This document shows positions 46,585-54,801 of a stretch of 62,131 nucleotides of DNA, piece by piece. Source of the stretch: Vibrio sp. Of7-15. Its GTDB lineage: Bacteria > Pseudomonadota > Gammaproteobacteria > Enterobacterales > Vibrionaceae. The position numbers and the translations under genes were made by a program. Each line of letters begins with the position of its first letter. The stretch's first letter is position 1. Location: contig NZ_JAKRGH010000030.1 in assembly GCF_022347565.1 (NCBI RefSeq), forward strand, positions 1-62,131, read 5' to 3'. The notes beneath the pieces were generated by a model that did not search any database, was not told the DNA's origin, and saw nothing but the letters and a program-made list of their open reading frames with translations.

Positions 46585-46839
46585 TTACATTAAACGATAA
46601 GCAGGCCTTGGTTTGTTTTTCGTGATTACTTCCACTTCCTTAAACTCTCTCGTTTTCATGATCGCATATAGCAATACCGGTGACTGACTGCGATACACAC
46701 TTAATAGAACGTCCCCTAGCTCTTCATCCGCAACTTTTTTGTACATTGAGACAGCAGCAATGCAAGCAATTACATTATCGTCCACAATATTGAGCTCTAA
46801 CACCTGAGCCACTTTTATTAATACGGAAATATCGTTCAT
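46585..46839 (-). CDS. Small protein of unknown function (84 residues)
   Basis: I do not recognise this protein. It begins MNDISVLIKVAQVLEL, is soluble with alternating hydrophobic helices (VLIKVAQVLEL, VIACIAAVSMYKKVADEELGDVLLSVY) and ends in a basic segment KNKPRPAYRLM. No metal or nucleotide motif is visible. Support for a real gene: a terminator shared with pta directly downstream, a free-standing position between pta and recR, and a perfect 16-bp palindrome 36-51 bases upstream of its ATG that looks like an operator. The ribosome site is weak (GGACATG before the spacer). Confidence 0.6.
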   Translation of the reverse strand: MNDISVLIKVAQVLELNIVDDNVIACIAAVSMYKKVADEELGDVLLSVYRSQSPVLLYAIMKTREFKEVEVITKNKPRPAYRLM

Positions 46840-46874
46840 CGTAATTTCATGTCCATTTAACTTTTATTATTGTA

Positions 46875-46890
46875 CGGTATAGCTATACCG
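46875..46890. promoter_or_regulatory. Perfect 16-bp palindrome upstream of the 84-residue gene
   Basis: CGGTATAGCTATACCG is fully self-complementary. It sits 36-51 bases before the minus-strand ATG, where an operator overlapping a promoter would be. GTACG motifs recur nearby: TGTACGGTAT (46871-46880), GTACGATAAA (46965-46974) and its inverted copy TTTATCGTAC (47036-47045). Confidence 0.55.
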
Positions 46891-47088
46891 CTTTTGGCAT
46901 ATCGATATTACAACGTAGAAACAGGGTTCCAAACACCAAAAATGCGCAACAAGTTTAATATCTTGTACGATAAAATGTAAACAAAGGAAAAGAAAGTGAT
47001 TTGATTGAGAGAAAAGAATTGAATTAGCTTCACACTTTATCGTACGGAGTATGCACTAATGAAGCTAACAATTTATGTTCAGGCGAAA

Positions 47089-47688
47089 CTACAGTTTTTG
47101 CCTTCCCATTAATGAATGGGAAAGTGTCATGCCATCAACGAGTTCGAGTTCACCGCCGACAGGAACACCATGCGCAATGCGGCTAGCCGACACTTGATGT
47201 TCAGTACATAACTCAGCCACATAATGGGCTGTTGCTTCACCTTCAACGGTTGGGTTTGTCGCAAGAATAACTTCCGAAATATTACCTTGAGATAAACGCA
47301 TATCAAGCAAGTCTAAACCAATGTCACTTGGCCCAATACCATCAAGAGGTGACAAATGCCCCATCAGGACAAAATAACGACCTGAGAATTGGCCCGTAGC
47401 CTCAACAGCCACAATATCTGCTGGGCTTTCAACAACACATAGTTGGCCGTTTTCTTGGCGACGCGGATTTAGACAAATGGCACACGTTTCTTCTTCCGTG
47501 AATGTCCGACATTCAGAGCAATGCCCAATTTCGGTCATGGATTGTGAAAGTGCATCTGCCAATTGTAGGCCGCCTTGTCTATTACGCTGCAATAAATGAA
47601 AGGCCATACGCTGAGCTGACTTGGGGCCAACCCCAGGTAGACAACGTAAGGCCTCCATCAATTGTTCCAGCAAATGGCTGGTACGCAT
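47089..47688 (-). CDS. recR: Recombination mediator protein RecR
   Basis: A 199-residue protein (E. coli RecR 201). With RecF and RecO it loads RecA on SSB-coated gaps. The N-terminal helix-hairpin-helix contains [18 protein letters not shown], the zinc finger is C57, C60, C69, C72, and the Toprim domain follows (~80-175), with the C-terminal [15 protein letters not shown]. It starts 2 bases after the ybaB stop and is the last gene of dnaX-ybaB-recR, a conserved arrangement. Confidence 0.98.
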   Translation of the reverse strand: MRTSHLLEQLMEALRCLPGVGPKSAQRMAFHLLQRNRQGGLQLADALSQSMTEIGHCSECRTFTEEETCAICLNPRRQENGQLCVVESPADIVAVEATGQFSGRYFVLMGHLSPLDGIGPSDIGLDLLDMRLSQGNISEVILATNPTVEGEATAHYVAELCTEHQVSASRIAHGVPVGGELELVDGMTLSHSLMGRQKL

Positions 47689-47690
47689 AA

Positions 47691-48020
47691 TTAGAATGGC
47701 ATCTTAAAGCCTGGTGGTAGTTGCATACCGCCAGTAACGTCACCCATTTTCTCTTTTTGTGTCTCTTCAACACGACGAGATGCATCGTTGAATGCAGCGG
47801 CAATCAAGTCTTCGATCATTTCTTTGTCGTCTTCCATTAAGCTGTCATCCAGCTCAACGCGACGAACGCTGTGACTACCAGTAATAGTTACTTTTACTAG
47901 GCCTGCACCTGCTTCACCAGTCACTTCCATGTTTGCAATCTCTTCCTGCATTTTCTGCATACGATCTTGCATTTGTTGCGCCTGCTTCATCAGGTTGCCC
48001 ATTCCGCCTTTGCCAAACAT
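47691..48020 (-). CDS. ybaB: YbaB/EbfC family nucleoid-associated protein
   Basis: A 109-residue DNA-binding protein (E. coli YbaB 109). It begins [25 protein letters not shown] and has the family core [26 protein letters not shown]. It forms tweezer-like dimers that bind DNA. It sits between dnaX and recR with 88 bases to dnaX and 2 bases to recR. Confidence 0.97.
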   Translation of the reverse strand: MFGKGGMGNLMKQAQQMQDRMQKMQEEIANMEVTGEAGAGLVKVTITGSHSVRRVELDDSLMEDDKEMIEDLIAAAFNDASRRVEETQKEKMGDVTGGMQLPPGFKMPF

Positions 48021-48108
48021 ATTACTCTCTCTTTATTCGCTTGGATGGTTAACTTATGTATCTCTTATATGGGGAATTTGGTTCGTAAATTCAACCCAAA
48101 GAACATCA

Positions 48109-50304
48109 TTAAATTGGTCGAATACTCTCTTCATCTACTGCGGCTGAAAAGCGCTGTACAATGAAAGCGACATTCGGATCGCTTTGCAAACTACGCTGAG
48201 CCTGCACTAATTTTTTCTGGTAAAGGCTTTCACGCCATTCAAGCGGCGTTACACCTTTCTCGCCCAGCTCTATGTCTAATTGTATCTCACTACCTAGCAA
48301 GGCACCTAATTCTACTGCCAGCTGAGCTTGAGCCCGCTCACTGTTTAAATGCGCTTGAGCACTTCTTAAACATAACTGAACTTGCTGGCCATTCTGCTCG
48401 AAGGCTGAGTTTAGTGCCAACTGCTGGATCAATTTAGGAACCTTCAGTTTTCCGACTAATGCAGACCAAGCATCTTGCTCTGCCGCCTCTAAAGTCAACT
48501 TAGCCACCATTTCAGGTGTTTTCTCTTGCTCCAACGCCTGCTTTTCTTTAGATGGCGTTACCTGAATCACAGGCTTATCTTCAACTTGGGTTGTTGGCTT
48601 CCAGCGATAGCCATCATCTTCGATAACATCCACAGGTTGACCGGGCTCAGTAATATGATGCGACGGCTGCATCCCTTTTGATGTAGGGTGCTTTTCAGCT
48701 AAGCGATCCAGCACTGAGCTTGCCTTTTTTACAGGCGCCGCATTACTCTTTTTTACATTATCACTCGGTTTAATCTCCCCAGCAGGAGCCAAACCTTTCG
48801 AACGACTGCGCAACTGGTTACGTGCAGCCAATAAGTTGGATGCTGGTGAGTCTACTTTTGTTTCACGTGGTGCAGTGGCCGTATTCACGGGCTGAGGAGC
48901 TGCCTGCGGCGCTGATTCAACGGGGTTCATCGGAGGTGGAGACATCGGCTTCTGAGCATGCTGTGGTGCATTCTGCATCGGAGCTTGTTGTTGCATGGCC
49001 TGTTTTGCTTGCGATAGCCCTCTTGGCTGCGCTGAGCTCTCTTGCGGTGCACTCGGCATCTGAGGTGGTGCCACTCGTTGAGGCGCACTGTGAGGCTGTC
49101 TCATCCCACTTTGAGGTGATTGAGGTTGAGCAGCGACAGTCTGCGGGCTCATTTGCTGCTGAATTGGAGCAGGTTCTGCCGCCGGGACATTCACTATTTG
49201 AGGTTGATGAGCAGGCATGGCCATAGGTCTAAACGCCAACATCCTCAGCAACATCATTTCTACCCCTGTTTTTCCATCAGGAGCAAAAGGTAAATCTTTA
49301 CGACCTTGCAATGCTATTTGGTAACAAAGTTGGACATCTTGAGGATCTAGCTGCTTACTTAAGAGCTCGATTCGTTCAGCATCTGGCAAAGACAGATCTA
49401 AACTGGCAGGCAATGCTTGATACATTGCAATACGATGTAACTGCGACGCGAGTTCTTTTGCTAAAGCGTCCCACTCAATCCCAACTTTGGCTAACTCCGC
49501 CAAACAAGTCATTGCTTGCTGAGGATCTTTAGCAGTCATGGATTCAAGTAAACGAATCGCTTGGTCAGTATCAAGAGTACCTAACATCGTTGATACGATA
49601 TCGTCACTCACCTGCCCGTTGCCAAGAGCGATAGCTTGATCGGTTAAACTTAACGCATCACGCATACTGCCATCAGCAGCGTGAGACAATAAGCTCACAG
49701 CACGCGCATCTGCAGTCACGTTTTCATGCTCTAAAACATGGTCAAGCTGAGTGTGGATTTGATCAACGCTGATGTGCTTCAAATGAAACTGTAAACAACG
49801 AGATAGGATCGTGACAGGTAGCTTCTGAGGATCGGTCGTCGCCAGTAAAAATTTAACGTATTCTGGTGGCTCTTCTAGCGTTTTCAAAAGCGCATTAAAA
49901 CTATGACGAGACAACATGTGAACTTCATCAATAAGGTACACTTTAAAGCGACCACGCGCTGGCTTGTACTGAACGTTATCCAACAGTTCACGAGTGTCTT
50001 CAACTTTTGTTCTTGAAGCTGCATCAATTTCCAGCAGATCAACAAAACGCCCTTCATCAATTTCGCGACAAGTACCACACTCACCACAAGGCGTTGCGGT
50101 AATGCCTTGCTCACAGTTCAAGCCTTTAGCAAATAAACGAGCAATTGTCGTTTTACCTACCCCGCGAGTGCCACTGAAAAGATAAGCATGATGAAGACGA
50201 TTATGTTCTAGCGCATTTTCCAACGCTGTTAGCACATGAGGCTGGCCCACAACATCTTTAAAGTGATGAGGACGCCATTTGCGTGCTAAAACCTGATAAC
50301 TCAT
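48109..50304 (-). CDS. dnaX: DNA polymerase III subunits tau and gamma
   Basis: A 731-residue clamp-loader ATPase (tau form). Walker A is GTRGVGKTT at 45-53, zinc cysteines C64, C73, C76, C79, Walker B LIDEVHML and the SRC motif in ILSRCLQF. Residues ~370-510 are a Pro/Gln-rich linker, and ~560-731 the tau-specific domain V binding polymerase alpha. The slippery heptamer A-AAA-AAG occurs in frame at codons 517-519; a -1 shift leads to GAG then TAA (48743-48745), which would give a gamma form of about 520 residues, as in E. coli. A second heptamer lies eight codons downstream. Part of apt / dnaX / ybaB / recR. Confidence 0.97.
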   Translation of the reverse strand: MSYQVLARKWRPHHFKDVVGQPHVLTALENALEHNRLHHAYLFSGTRGVGKTTIARLFAKGLNCEQGITATPCGECGTCREIDEGRFVDLLEIDAASRTKVEDTRELLDNVQYKPARGRFKVYLIDEVHMLSRHSFNALLKTLEEPPEYVKFLLATTDPQKLPVTILSRCLQFHLKHISVDQIHTQLDHVLEHENVTADARAVSLLSHAADGSMRDALSLTDQAIALGNGQVSDDIVSTMLGTLDTDQAIRLLESMTAKDPQQAMTCLAELAKVGIEWDALAKELASQLHRIAMYQALPASLDLSLPDAERIELLSKQLDPQDVQLCYQIALQGRKDLPFAPDGKTGVEMMLLRMLAFRPMAMPAHQPQIVNVPAAEPAPIQQQMSPQTVAAQPQSPQSGMRQPHSAPQRVAPPQMPSAPQESSAQPRGLSQAKQAMQQQAPMQNAPQHAQKPMSPPPMNPVESAPQAAPQPVNTATAPRETKVDSPASNLLAARNQLRSRSKGLAPAGEIKPSDNVKKSNAAPVKKASSVLDRLAEKHPTSKGMQPSHHITEPGQPVDVIEDDGYRWKPTTQVEDKPVIQVTPSKEKQALEQEKTPEMVAKLTLEAAEQDAWSALVGKLKVPKLIQQLALNSAFEQNGQQVQLCLRSAQAHLNSERAQAQLAVELGALLGSEIQLDIELGEKGVTPLEWRESLYQKKLVQAQRSLQSDPNVAFIVQRFSAAVDEESIRPI
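48724..48754 (-). promoter_or_regulatory. Programmed -1 frameshift signals in dnaX
   Basis: Two A-AAA-AAG heptamers in the zero frame (each inside GTA AAA AAG): minus-strand positions 48754-48748 and 48730-48724. The first is followed in the -1 frame by GAG TAA, so slippage terminates almost at once. A GGGGAG Shine-Dalgarno-like sequence lies about 20 bases upstream. The second would add about ten codons before a stop. Confidence 0.75.
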
Positions 50305-50348
50305 AGAATAGTGCCTGACAGAATTAAGGGGGTAATCCTAGCATATAC

Positions 50349-50423
50349 CTAAGTGACCGAAAATACTGATGAGGTTATATTAAGGTCACTTAGTATTAAT
50401 CTGGCTATTGCAGCCAGCTCTTT
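50349..50423 (+). ncRNA. Candidate small RNA on the plus strand between apt and dnaX
   Basis: CTAAGTGACC / GGTCACTTAG (50349-50358, 50384-50393) forms a perfect 10-bp stem, followed by CTGGCT-attgc-AGCCAG and CTCTTTTTT (50401-50426), a canonical intrinsic terminator only in the plus orientation. All genes around it are on the minus strand. A CTGACA ... 18 ... TAGCAT promoter-like pair ends just upstream (50316-50346). The minus orientation lacks a T tract, so the hairpins are hard to explain as the apt terminator. Confidence 0.45.
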
Positions 50424-50447
50424 TTTAAAGATTGGGCAAATGGCAGA

Positions 50448-50993
50448 TTAATGGCCTTCAAATTCACAGATACTGTACACATCAATATCCAATGCTTGTA
50501 GGCGCTTATCACCACCAATTTCAGGTAAATTAATAACAAAAGCAGCGTGGTTAACTTGACCACCTAGCTGACGAATCAACTTTGTTGTAGCCTCAATAGT
50601 GCCACCAGTTGCCAGCAAGTCGTCAACCATCAGTACTTTATCACCTTCAACGATAGCATCTGTGTGAATTTCTAACGTATCCGTACCGTACTCTAACTCG
50701 TAGCTTTGAGCAATCGTATTACGTGGCAACTTTCCAGGTTTACGCACAGGAACAAAACCAACACCTAGCTCTAATGCTAACGGCGCACCAAATAAAAAGC
50801 CACGTGCTTCTGTGCCCACAATTTTGGTAAAACCGCCATCTCGATATGTATCGGCTAATAATTGGATTGTCGCCTGATACGCGGCAGGGTTTTCCATTAG
50901 GCTAGTCACATCGCGGAATAAGATCCCTTCTTTAGGATAATCAGGAATGCTTTTGATACTGTCTTTAATTAGAGTAAGAGTTTCTACTGTCAT
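50448..50993 (-). CDS. apt: Adenine phosphoribosyltransferase
   Basis: A 181-residue purine salvage enzyme making AMP from adenine and PRPP (E. coli Apt 183). The start is set at the ATG at 50993; the frame extends six codons further only from TTG. The N-terminus [24 protein letters not shown] and the PRPP motif [13 protein letters not shown] are clear, with [16 protein letters not shown] in between. It lies upstream of dnaX on the same strand, with 143 bases between them. Confidence 0.97.
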   Translation of the reverse strand: MTVETLTLIKDSIKSIPDYPKEGILFRDVTSLMENPAAYQATIQLLADTYRDGGFTKIVGTEARGFLFGAPLALELGVGFVPVRKPGKLPRNTIAQSYELEYGTDTLEIHTDAIVEGDKVLMVDDLLATGGTIEATTKLIRQLGGQVNHAAFVINLPEIGGDKRLQALDIDVYSICEFEGH

Positions 50994-51110
50994 ATTTGTA
51001 ACCGGAGTCAACCGGAACCTATTTTATACCGAGTAAACAATCAATCCGGTATGGCTAAAATAACAACGCCCACTCAGAAGAGCAGGCGCATCCAACACTT
51101 CACCATAATG

Positions 51111-51509
51111 TTAGTTATTTTCAGACTCTTCAGCAACAGGCTCGTATTCAGGCAAGCGATTAAACCACCATAAGAGTGATACCCCCATCACAACTAACAT
51201 GATTTTTTGCCATAGTGTCGGGATTAACCAAATAGAAAGGCTAAAGCTCATCACCATTAACAGTGATGCTCGTCGTTTAATGACAGGGCTAACGGCACCA
51301 TTTTCATTCCATTGAATGATTATTGGACCAAACGTCTTATGTTGAAGAAGCCATGCATGAAAACGAGGTGAGCCTCGCATAAAGCACGCACTGGCTAAAA
51401 GTAGAAAAGGAGTAGTAGGTAGGAGCGGAAGAAATATACCCAAAAAACCTAGGCAAACAAATATCCAACCGATCACAACAAAAAATAACCTTTTTATCGA
51501 ATCAGTCAC
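51111..51509 (-). CDS. ybaN: YbaN family (DUF454) inner-membrane protein
   Basis: A 132-residue membrane protein with three or four helices and the family motif FLPLLPTTPFLLLASACFMRGSPRFHAWLLQH (core LPTTPFLLLA). Starts at GTG with a strong GGAGG upstream. Function unknown in the family. In E. coli ybaN also lies beside apt. It starts 24 bases after a 40-codon membrane protein gene and probably shares its transcript. Confidence 0.93.
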   Translation of the reverse strand: MTDSIKRLFFVVIGWIFVCLGFLGIFLPLLPTTPFLLLASACFMRGSPRFHAWLLQHKTFGPIIIQWNENGAVSPVIKRRASLLMVMSFSLSIWLIPTLWQKIMLVVMGVSLLWWFNRLPEYEPVAEESENN

Positions 51510-51533
51510 TTCCCCTCCTTTGTAAACTAAAAA

Positions 51534-51656
51534 TTAATACGTCCCAGATATAATTTTGATCCAAGTTAGGGTTGCAGGCAAGGTCGGAAGCAATAAAGCG
51601 AGCAAAAAACCAATAAAATAAAATACGTTATAAGGATCTTTAAAATCTTTTTCCAT
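51534..51656 (-). CDS. Small membrane protein, 40 residues
   Basis: The start is set at the ATG at 51656, which has AGAGG 5 bases upstream; the same frame continues 20 codons further without a ribosome site. The product begins MEKDFKDPYNVFYFIGF and has one hydrophobic helix with LLALLLPTLPATLTW (residues ~14-33). I do not recognise it. Its closeness to ybaN (24 bases, same strand) suggests a two-gene unit. Confidence 0.55.
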   Translation of the reverse strand: MEKDFKDPYNVFYFIGFLLALLLPTLPATLTWIKIISGTY

Positions 51657-51864
51657 GATGGCCTCTGTTTTTGTTGCCCACTCAATTCCAATCATAGCTA
51701 GCGTAAGATTTATCATTACAGCTTAGCTACATTTCGTACACAGCGCGACAATATATACAAAAACTTTAGAAACAAAAACCGAGGAAAAGTAAGGTTTAAA
51801 ACCGTTTGATCTTAACTTAAAGACAGCAGCCTGTTTGATTCAACCTGCTTTTTATGCAACTGAA

Positions 51865-51878
51865 TTGATTTATATCAG
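51865..51878 (+). promoter_or_regulatory. FNR-like box upstream of the DksA/TraR-type gene
   Basis: TTGAT-TTAT-ATCAG matches the FNR consensus at 9 of 10 defined bases. A TATTAC -10-like element lies at 51897-51902. The implied centre is near -37.5 rather than -41.5, so the assignment is tentative. Confidence 0.4.
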
Positions 51879-51948
51879 CTCATTACTAACCGACTTTATT
51901 ACACTGAGACTTACTTGTAGAAAGGACGACGGTAAAAAGGTGGCTAAG

Positions 51949-52302
51949 ATGGACTTCATTGAACAACAAACACAAAAACTAAGTGATGAAAAAAGCCAAC
52001 TGCTCCAAAAGCTGGTGGGCAATTTAAAAAATCACCATCTAAGCTCTGACAATCAAAACTCTTCTGTCACACACATCATCAAACAAGCTAAAGGGCTATA
52101 CATCGATAGCCTAAATAGGGACGCCATTAGATTGGAAAAAGTAGATGCAAGCTTAGCCCTCATTGAAACCCAAATGTATGGTTTTTGCGTAGATTGCGAA
52201 GAAGAATTAGAAGTTTCACAAATCCTGCAAGATCCAGCCGAAAATCGATGCTTAAAATGCCAACAGCACAGTAGATACAAACATAAAAATAGCACTCAAT
52301 AA
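51949..52302 (+). CDS. DksA/TraR-type C4 zinc-finger protein
   Basis: A 117-residue protein with a helical N-terminal part and a C-terminal C4 zinc finger: C-X2-C-X17-C-X2-C in FCVDCEEELEV ... NRCLKC. This is the DksA/TraR finger spacing. It is shorter than DksA (151) and lacks the recognisable DxxDxA tip motif, so it belongs to the short TraR/YbiI-like group that may act on RNA polymerase. The start is the ATG at 51949 with AAGGTGG upstream; GTG three codons earlier is possible. Transcribed alone; an FNR-like box lies upstream. Confidence 0.8.
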   Translation: MDFIEQQTQKLSDEKSQLLQKLVGNLKNHHLSSDNQNSSVTHIIKQAKGLYIDSLNRDAIRLEKVDASLALIETQMYGFCVDCEEELEVSQILQDPAENRCLKCQQHSRYKHKNSTQ

Positions 52303-52315
52303 TACTGAGTGCTAT
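52289..52315 (+). terminator. Hairpin overlapping the stop of the DksA/TraR-type gene
   Basis: A perfect 10-bp stem ATAGCACTCA / TGAGTGCTAT with a 7-base loop; the stop codon lies in the loop. No good T tract follows, so it may be a weak terminator or a 3'-end protector. Confidence 0.5.
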
Positions 52316-52358
52316 ATGGGGATGCTCACTAACTCACAGCTTCACTTGGAATAAAAAA

Positions 52359-53504
52359 TTAAAGAGCGTCTAAGTTTTTTAAGGTTAAGCTTAAGCTTGA
52401 TGCTCCTGCTTCACTAAGGGTTAAGTCACCACCCAATGCGCCTACCTGCAATTCAACAACTTTATTCTCATGGCTATTGTTACCCAAATTTTGTGAAGGC
52501 TGAATACGAGTAGCAACGGAATTCACATTCCAACACCCACCTAACCCTGCGGGTAAAATTTCAAGCTCGCCATTACATACATTAAAGATCCCAAACAGAG
52601 CATTAATGGGTTCTGCATAGCCTGAATGGGTAATCCCTTTTTCAATCAATGACGCTAAATGCGTTAAATCATTTTCTTGTGCGATCCGAGTTCGAATGTA
52701 ATCGTTAAAAAACGCGCGAACTAAAAGCGCTGTACCCACACCATTTTCTCCCCCAGAACCGGAGTCAACAAAGTAAAAAATCAAACGGCCATCCATCAAC
52801 CATGAGTAATCCAATACAATCGGCATGCTATCCATCGCTTGCAAAGCACGATAGGTAAATTTCCAACTACCAAGCTGAGAGTCTTGATCGGGTAGTAAGC
52901 CGATAAGCAGCTCTCGAGCAGCGTTTGGATTGTCTTTAAGCTGCTCAAGATGCCAGTGTAATTCTTTCTCGATAGGGGCTTCTCCGTCATCTTCAGAAGT
53001 ACCAAACCACTGGCTCGAAAAATCACGCCCCATCATATCTTCTGAGTTCGTATCTTTTAGCACCGACAACAGTGCTGATTCTAAAATGCTAATATCATCA
53101 AGCGGTTTAACCAAAAAGTCTTTTACACCATGCCGCAAGACTTTCGCGACATCTTTCATTTCCCCAGTTCCAGAGACAACGATCATCGGCAACATAGGGT
53201 ATTCCATGCTCACTTCTTCAACAAACTCCATGCCTGTCATCACTGGCATTGAAAGATCGCACAATAAGATATCAGGAATACTTTGTCTCAGAGCCACTAA
53301 TCCTTCAAGTCCATTTTCTGCTTCATGAACAATACACGCTTGTTTTTCAAGAAATCCTCTAACCATGCGGCGAAAGATCGGATCATCTTCCACGATTAAG
53401 ACTTCTTTACCTGCTAACAAACTCGACTCCTCTGCAGATGTACCAATAACAGAACCAAGAGTGTGTGGTACTTCATTTTCTATATTTTCAGTTCTGGTCG
53501 GCAT
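52359..53504 (-). CDS. rssB: RssB, response regulator / RpoS proteolysis adaptor
   Basis: A 381-residue protein. The start is the ATG at 53504 with AAGGA 7 bases upstream; a GTG ten codons earlier has none. The receiver (~32-145) has D83 in LLCDLSMPVMTG and K133-P134. The C-terminal PP2C-like domain has ELHWHLEQLKDNPNAARELL and GVGTALLVRAFFNDYI, closely resembling E. coli RssB (337 residues), which delivers sigma-S to ClpXP. The N-terminus is about 30 residues longer, and the pseudo-phosphatase end is more divergent. The divergent promoter region is shared with a LysR gene. Confidence 0.88.
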   Translation of the reverse strand: MPTRTENIENEVPHTLGSVIGTSAEESSLLAGKEVLIVEDDPIFRRMVRGFLEKQACIVHEAENGLEGLVALRQSIPDILLCDLSMPVMTGMEFVEEVSMEYPMLPMIVVSGTGEMKDVAKVLRHGVKDFLVKPLDDISILESALLSVLKDTNSEDMMGRDFSSQWFGTSEDDGEAPIEKELHWHLEQLKDNPNAARELLIGLLPDQDSQLGSWKFTYRALQAMDSMPIVLDYSWLMDGRLIFYFVDSGSGGENGVGTALLVRAFFNDYIRTRIAQENDLTHLASLIEKGITHSGYAEPINALFGIFNVCNGELEILPAGLGGCWNVNSVATRIQPSQNLGNNSHENKVVELQVGALGGDLTLSEAGASSLSLTLKNLDAL

Positions 53505-53814
53505 AATTTCATCCTTACTTTCTAATTTGCACACCCTTGTTAAAGCATAGGTCTATTCAACAGCATCGTCTTCTTGATACTGTTATTTTTAAGCTCTTTC
53601 TTGATAACTGTGACACATAACACACACAAATGTACAATATTTAATACACAAAAATCACTAAAAATAACAACAGTATCAGATAGTAAACATCATACAATTT
53701 GTTTAATTATTAATAAAAACGTTTGATATGGAACAAATCCATTGCAGTTTCAGTCATCAATACCTTCGTTCTAAGATACACTCTGGTATCTATACACATT
53801 GAACGAAGTATTCT
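53505..53814. promoter_or_regulatory. Divergent regulatory region rssB / lysR-type gene
   Basis: No gene. Upstream of the LysR gene are nested dyads: CTTCGTTC / GAACGAAG (53764-53771, 53801-53808) around AGATAC-actctg-GTATCT (53774-53791). The inner ATAC-N6-GTAT has the form of a LysR-type operator close to the start, consistent with autoregulation. The remaining sequence is AT-rich. Confidence 0.5.
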
Positions 53815-54696
53815 ATGAAGCTTGATGATTTAAATCTGTTCCGCCTTGTTGTAGAGCATGGTAGCTACACGGCGGCTTCTCGTTACACTCTTGTGCCTGT
53901 TGCCACCATCACTCGCCGCATTCAAGCCTTAGAAGAGTCTCTCAATATCCGCCTCTTAAATCGCCATGCCCGTAAACTCTCTCTCACTGAAGCTGGGCAA
54001 CGCTTTTACGATGAATGCGGCCCAATTCTGCAAGCCTTAGTAAATAGTAGTGAGCAATTAAGTGAAGAGTGCCGAGGGGCAGCTGGAAAGTTAAAAATTG
54101 CAGCACCTTCAAATTTAACAAAAATGCTGATTCAACCCATTTTGAATAAATTTATGTCTATATATCCAGACATCAGTATTGAGTTATCAATGAGCAATCA
54201 GCCAGATCAACTCGATCCTACAGAATGGGATGTGATCTTTCGTGTTGGACCACAACGGGACTCAACACTCATTGCACGAAAAATAAGCTCTGTTGAAGAT
54301 ATTTTAGTCGCAAGTCCACGCTATCTAGAAAGTGTTTCCACACCACAACACGCCAGTGAATTACACTCACACATGCTTTTAAAGGGAAAGCCTTTACTAA
54401 AATGGCGTTTGAATAACCACCTTGGTGAAACTATTACCATTACTGATCCTGGTCGTTTTGAAGCCAGTGAGCTTAACGTGGTAAGACGCGCTTGTGCCGA
54501 TGGGTTAGGCATCACACTCATGCCAGATATTATGCTCACTCAATATATGGAAGATGGCAGTTTAGTGAGAATACTAAAAGACTGGTCGGCGAACCCGCGT
54601 GATGTCTACATGCTTTATAACCACCGAGAACACCAGCCAGAAAAAGTACGGTTATTTATTGATTTTGTTAGTGACTTTGAGCTTCCCACTTCCTAA
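53815..54696 (+). CDS. LysR-type transcriptional regulator
   Basis: A 293-residue regulator. The N-terminal winged helix-turn-helix (1-60) shows LDDLNLFRLVVEHGSYTAASR and the VATITRRIQALEESL recognition helix region; the rest is the two-lobed effector domain (~90-290). It belongs to the CrgA/AaeR-like group by the N-terminal pattern. It is divergent from rssB and convergent with purF. Target genes are not evident; an ATAC-N6-GTAT dyad 25-40 bases before the start may be its own operator. Confidence 0.92.
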   Translation: MKLDDLNLFRLVVEHGSYTAASRYTLVPVATITRRIQALEESLNIRLLNRHARKLSLTEAGQRFYDECGPILQALVNSSEQLSEECRGAAGKLKIAAPSNLTKMLIQPILNKFMSIYPDISIELSMSNQPDQLDPTEWDVIFRVGPQRDSTLIARKISSVEDILVASPRYLESVSTPQHASELHSHMLLKGKPLLKWRLNNHLGETITITDPGRFEASELNVVRRACADGLGITLMPDIMLTQYMEDGSLVRILKDWSANPRDVYMLYNHREHQPEKVRLFIDFVSDFELPTS

Positions 54697-54748
54697 CTGT
54701 TTGCATTGGATCTCAATGCAGTTTCTATTTATAAGAGCCACAAAACTA

Positions 54749-54776
54749 AAAAGCCAGAGCATAAACTCTGGCTTTT
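54749..54776. terminator. Bidirectional terminator between the LysR gene and purF
   Basis: A perfect 11-bp stem AAAAGCCAGAG / CTCTGGCTTTT with a 6-base loop, with A and T tracts for both convergent genes. Confidence 0.92.
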
Positions 54777-54801
54777 CCCTCTGTGTCATAAAACCTAAGC
54801 G

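Noticed and set aside
50305-50447. SRP (4.5S) RNA gene between apt and dnaX
   Set aside because: The conserved GGTCAGGTCCGGAAGGAAGC-like core of bacterial SRP RNA is absent from this gap.
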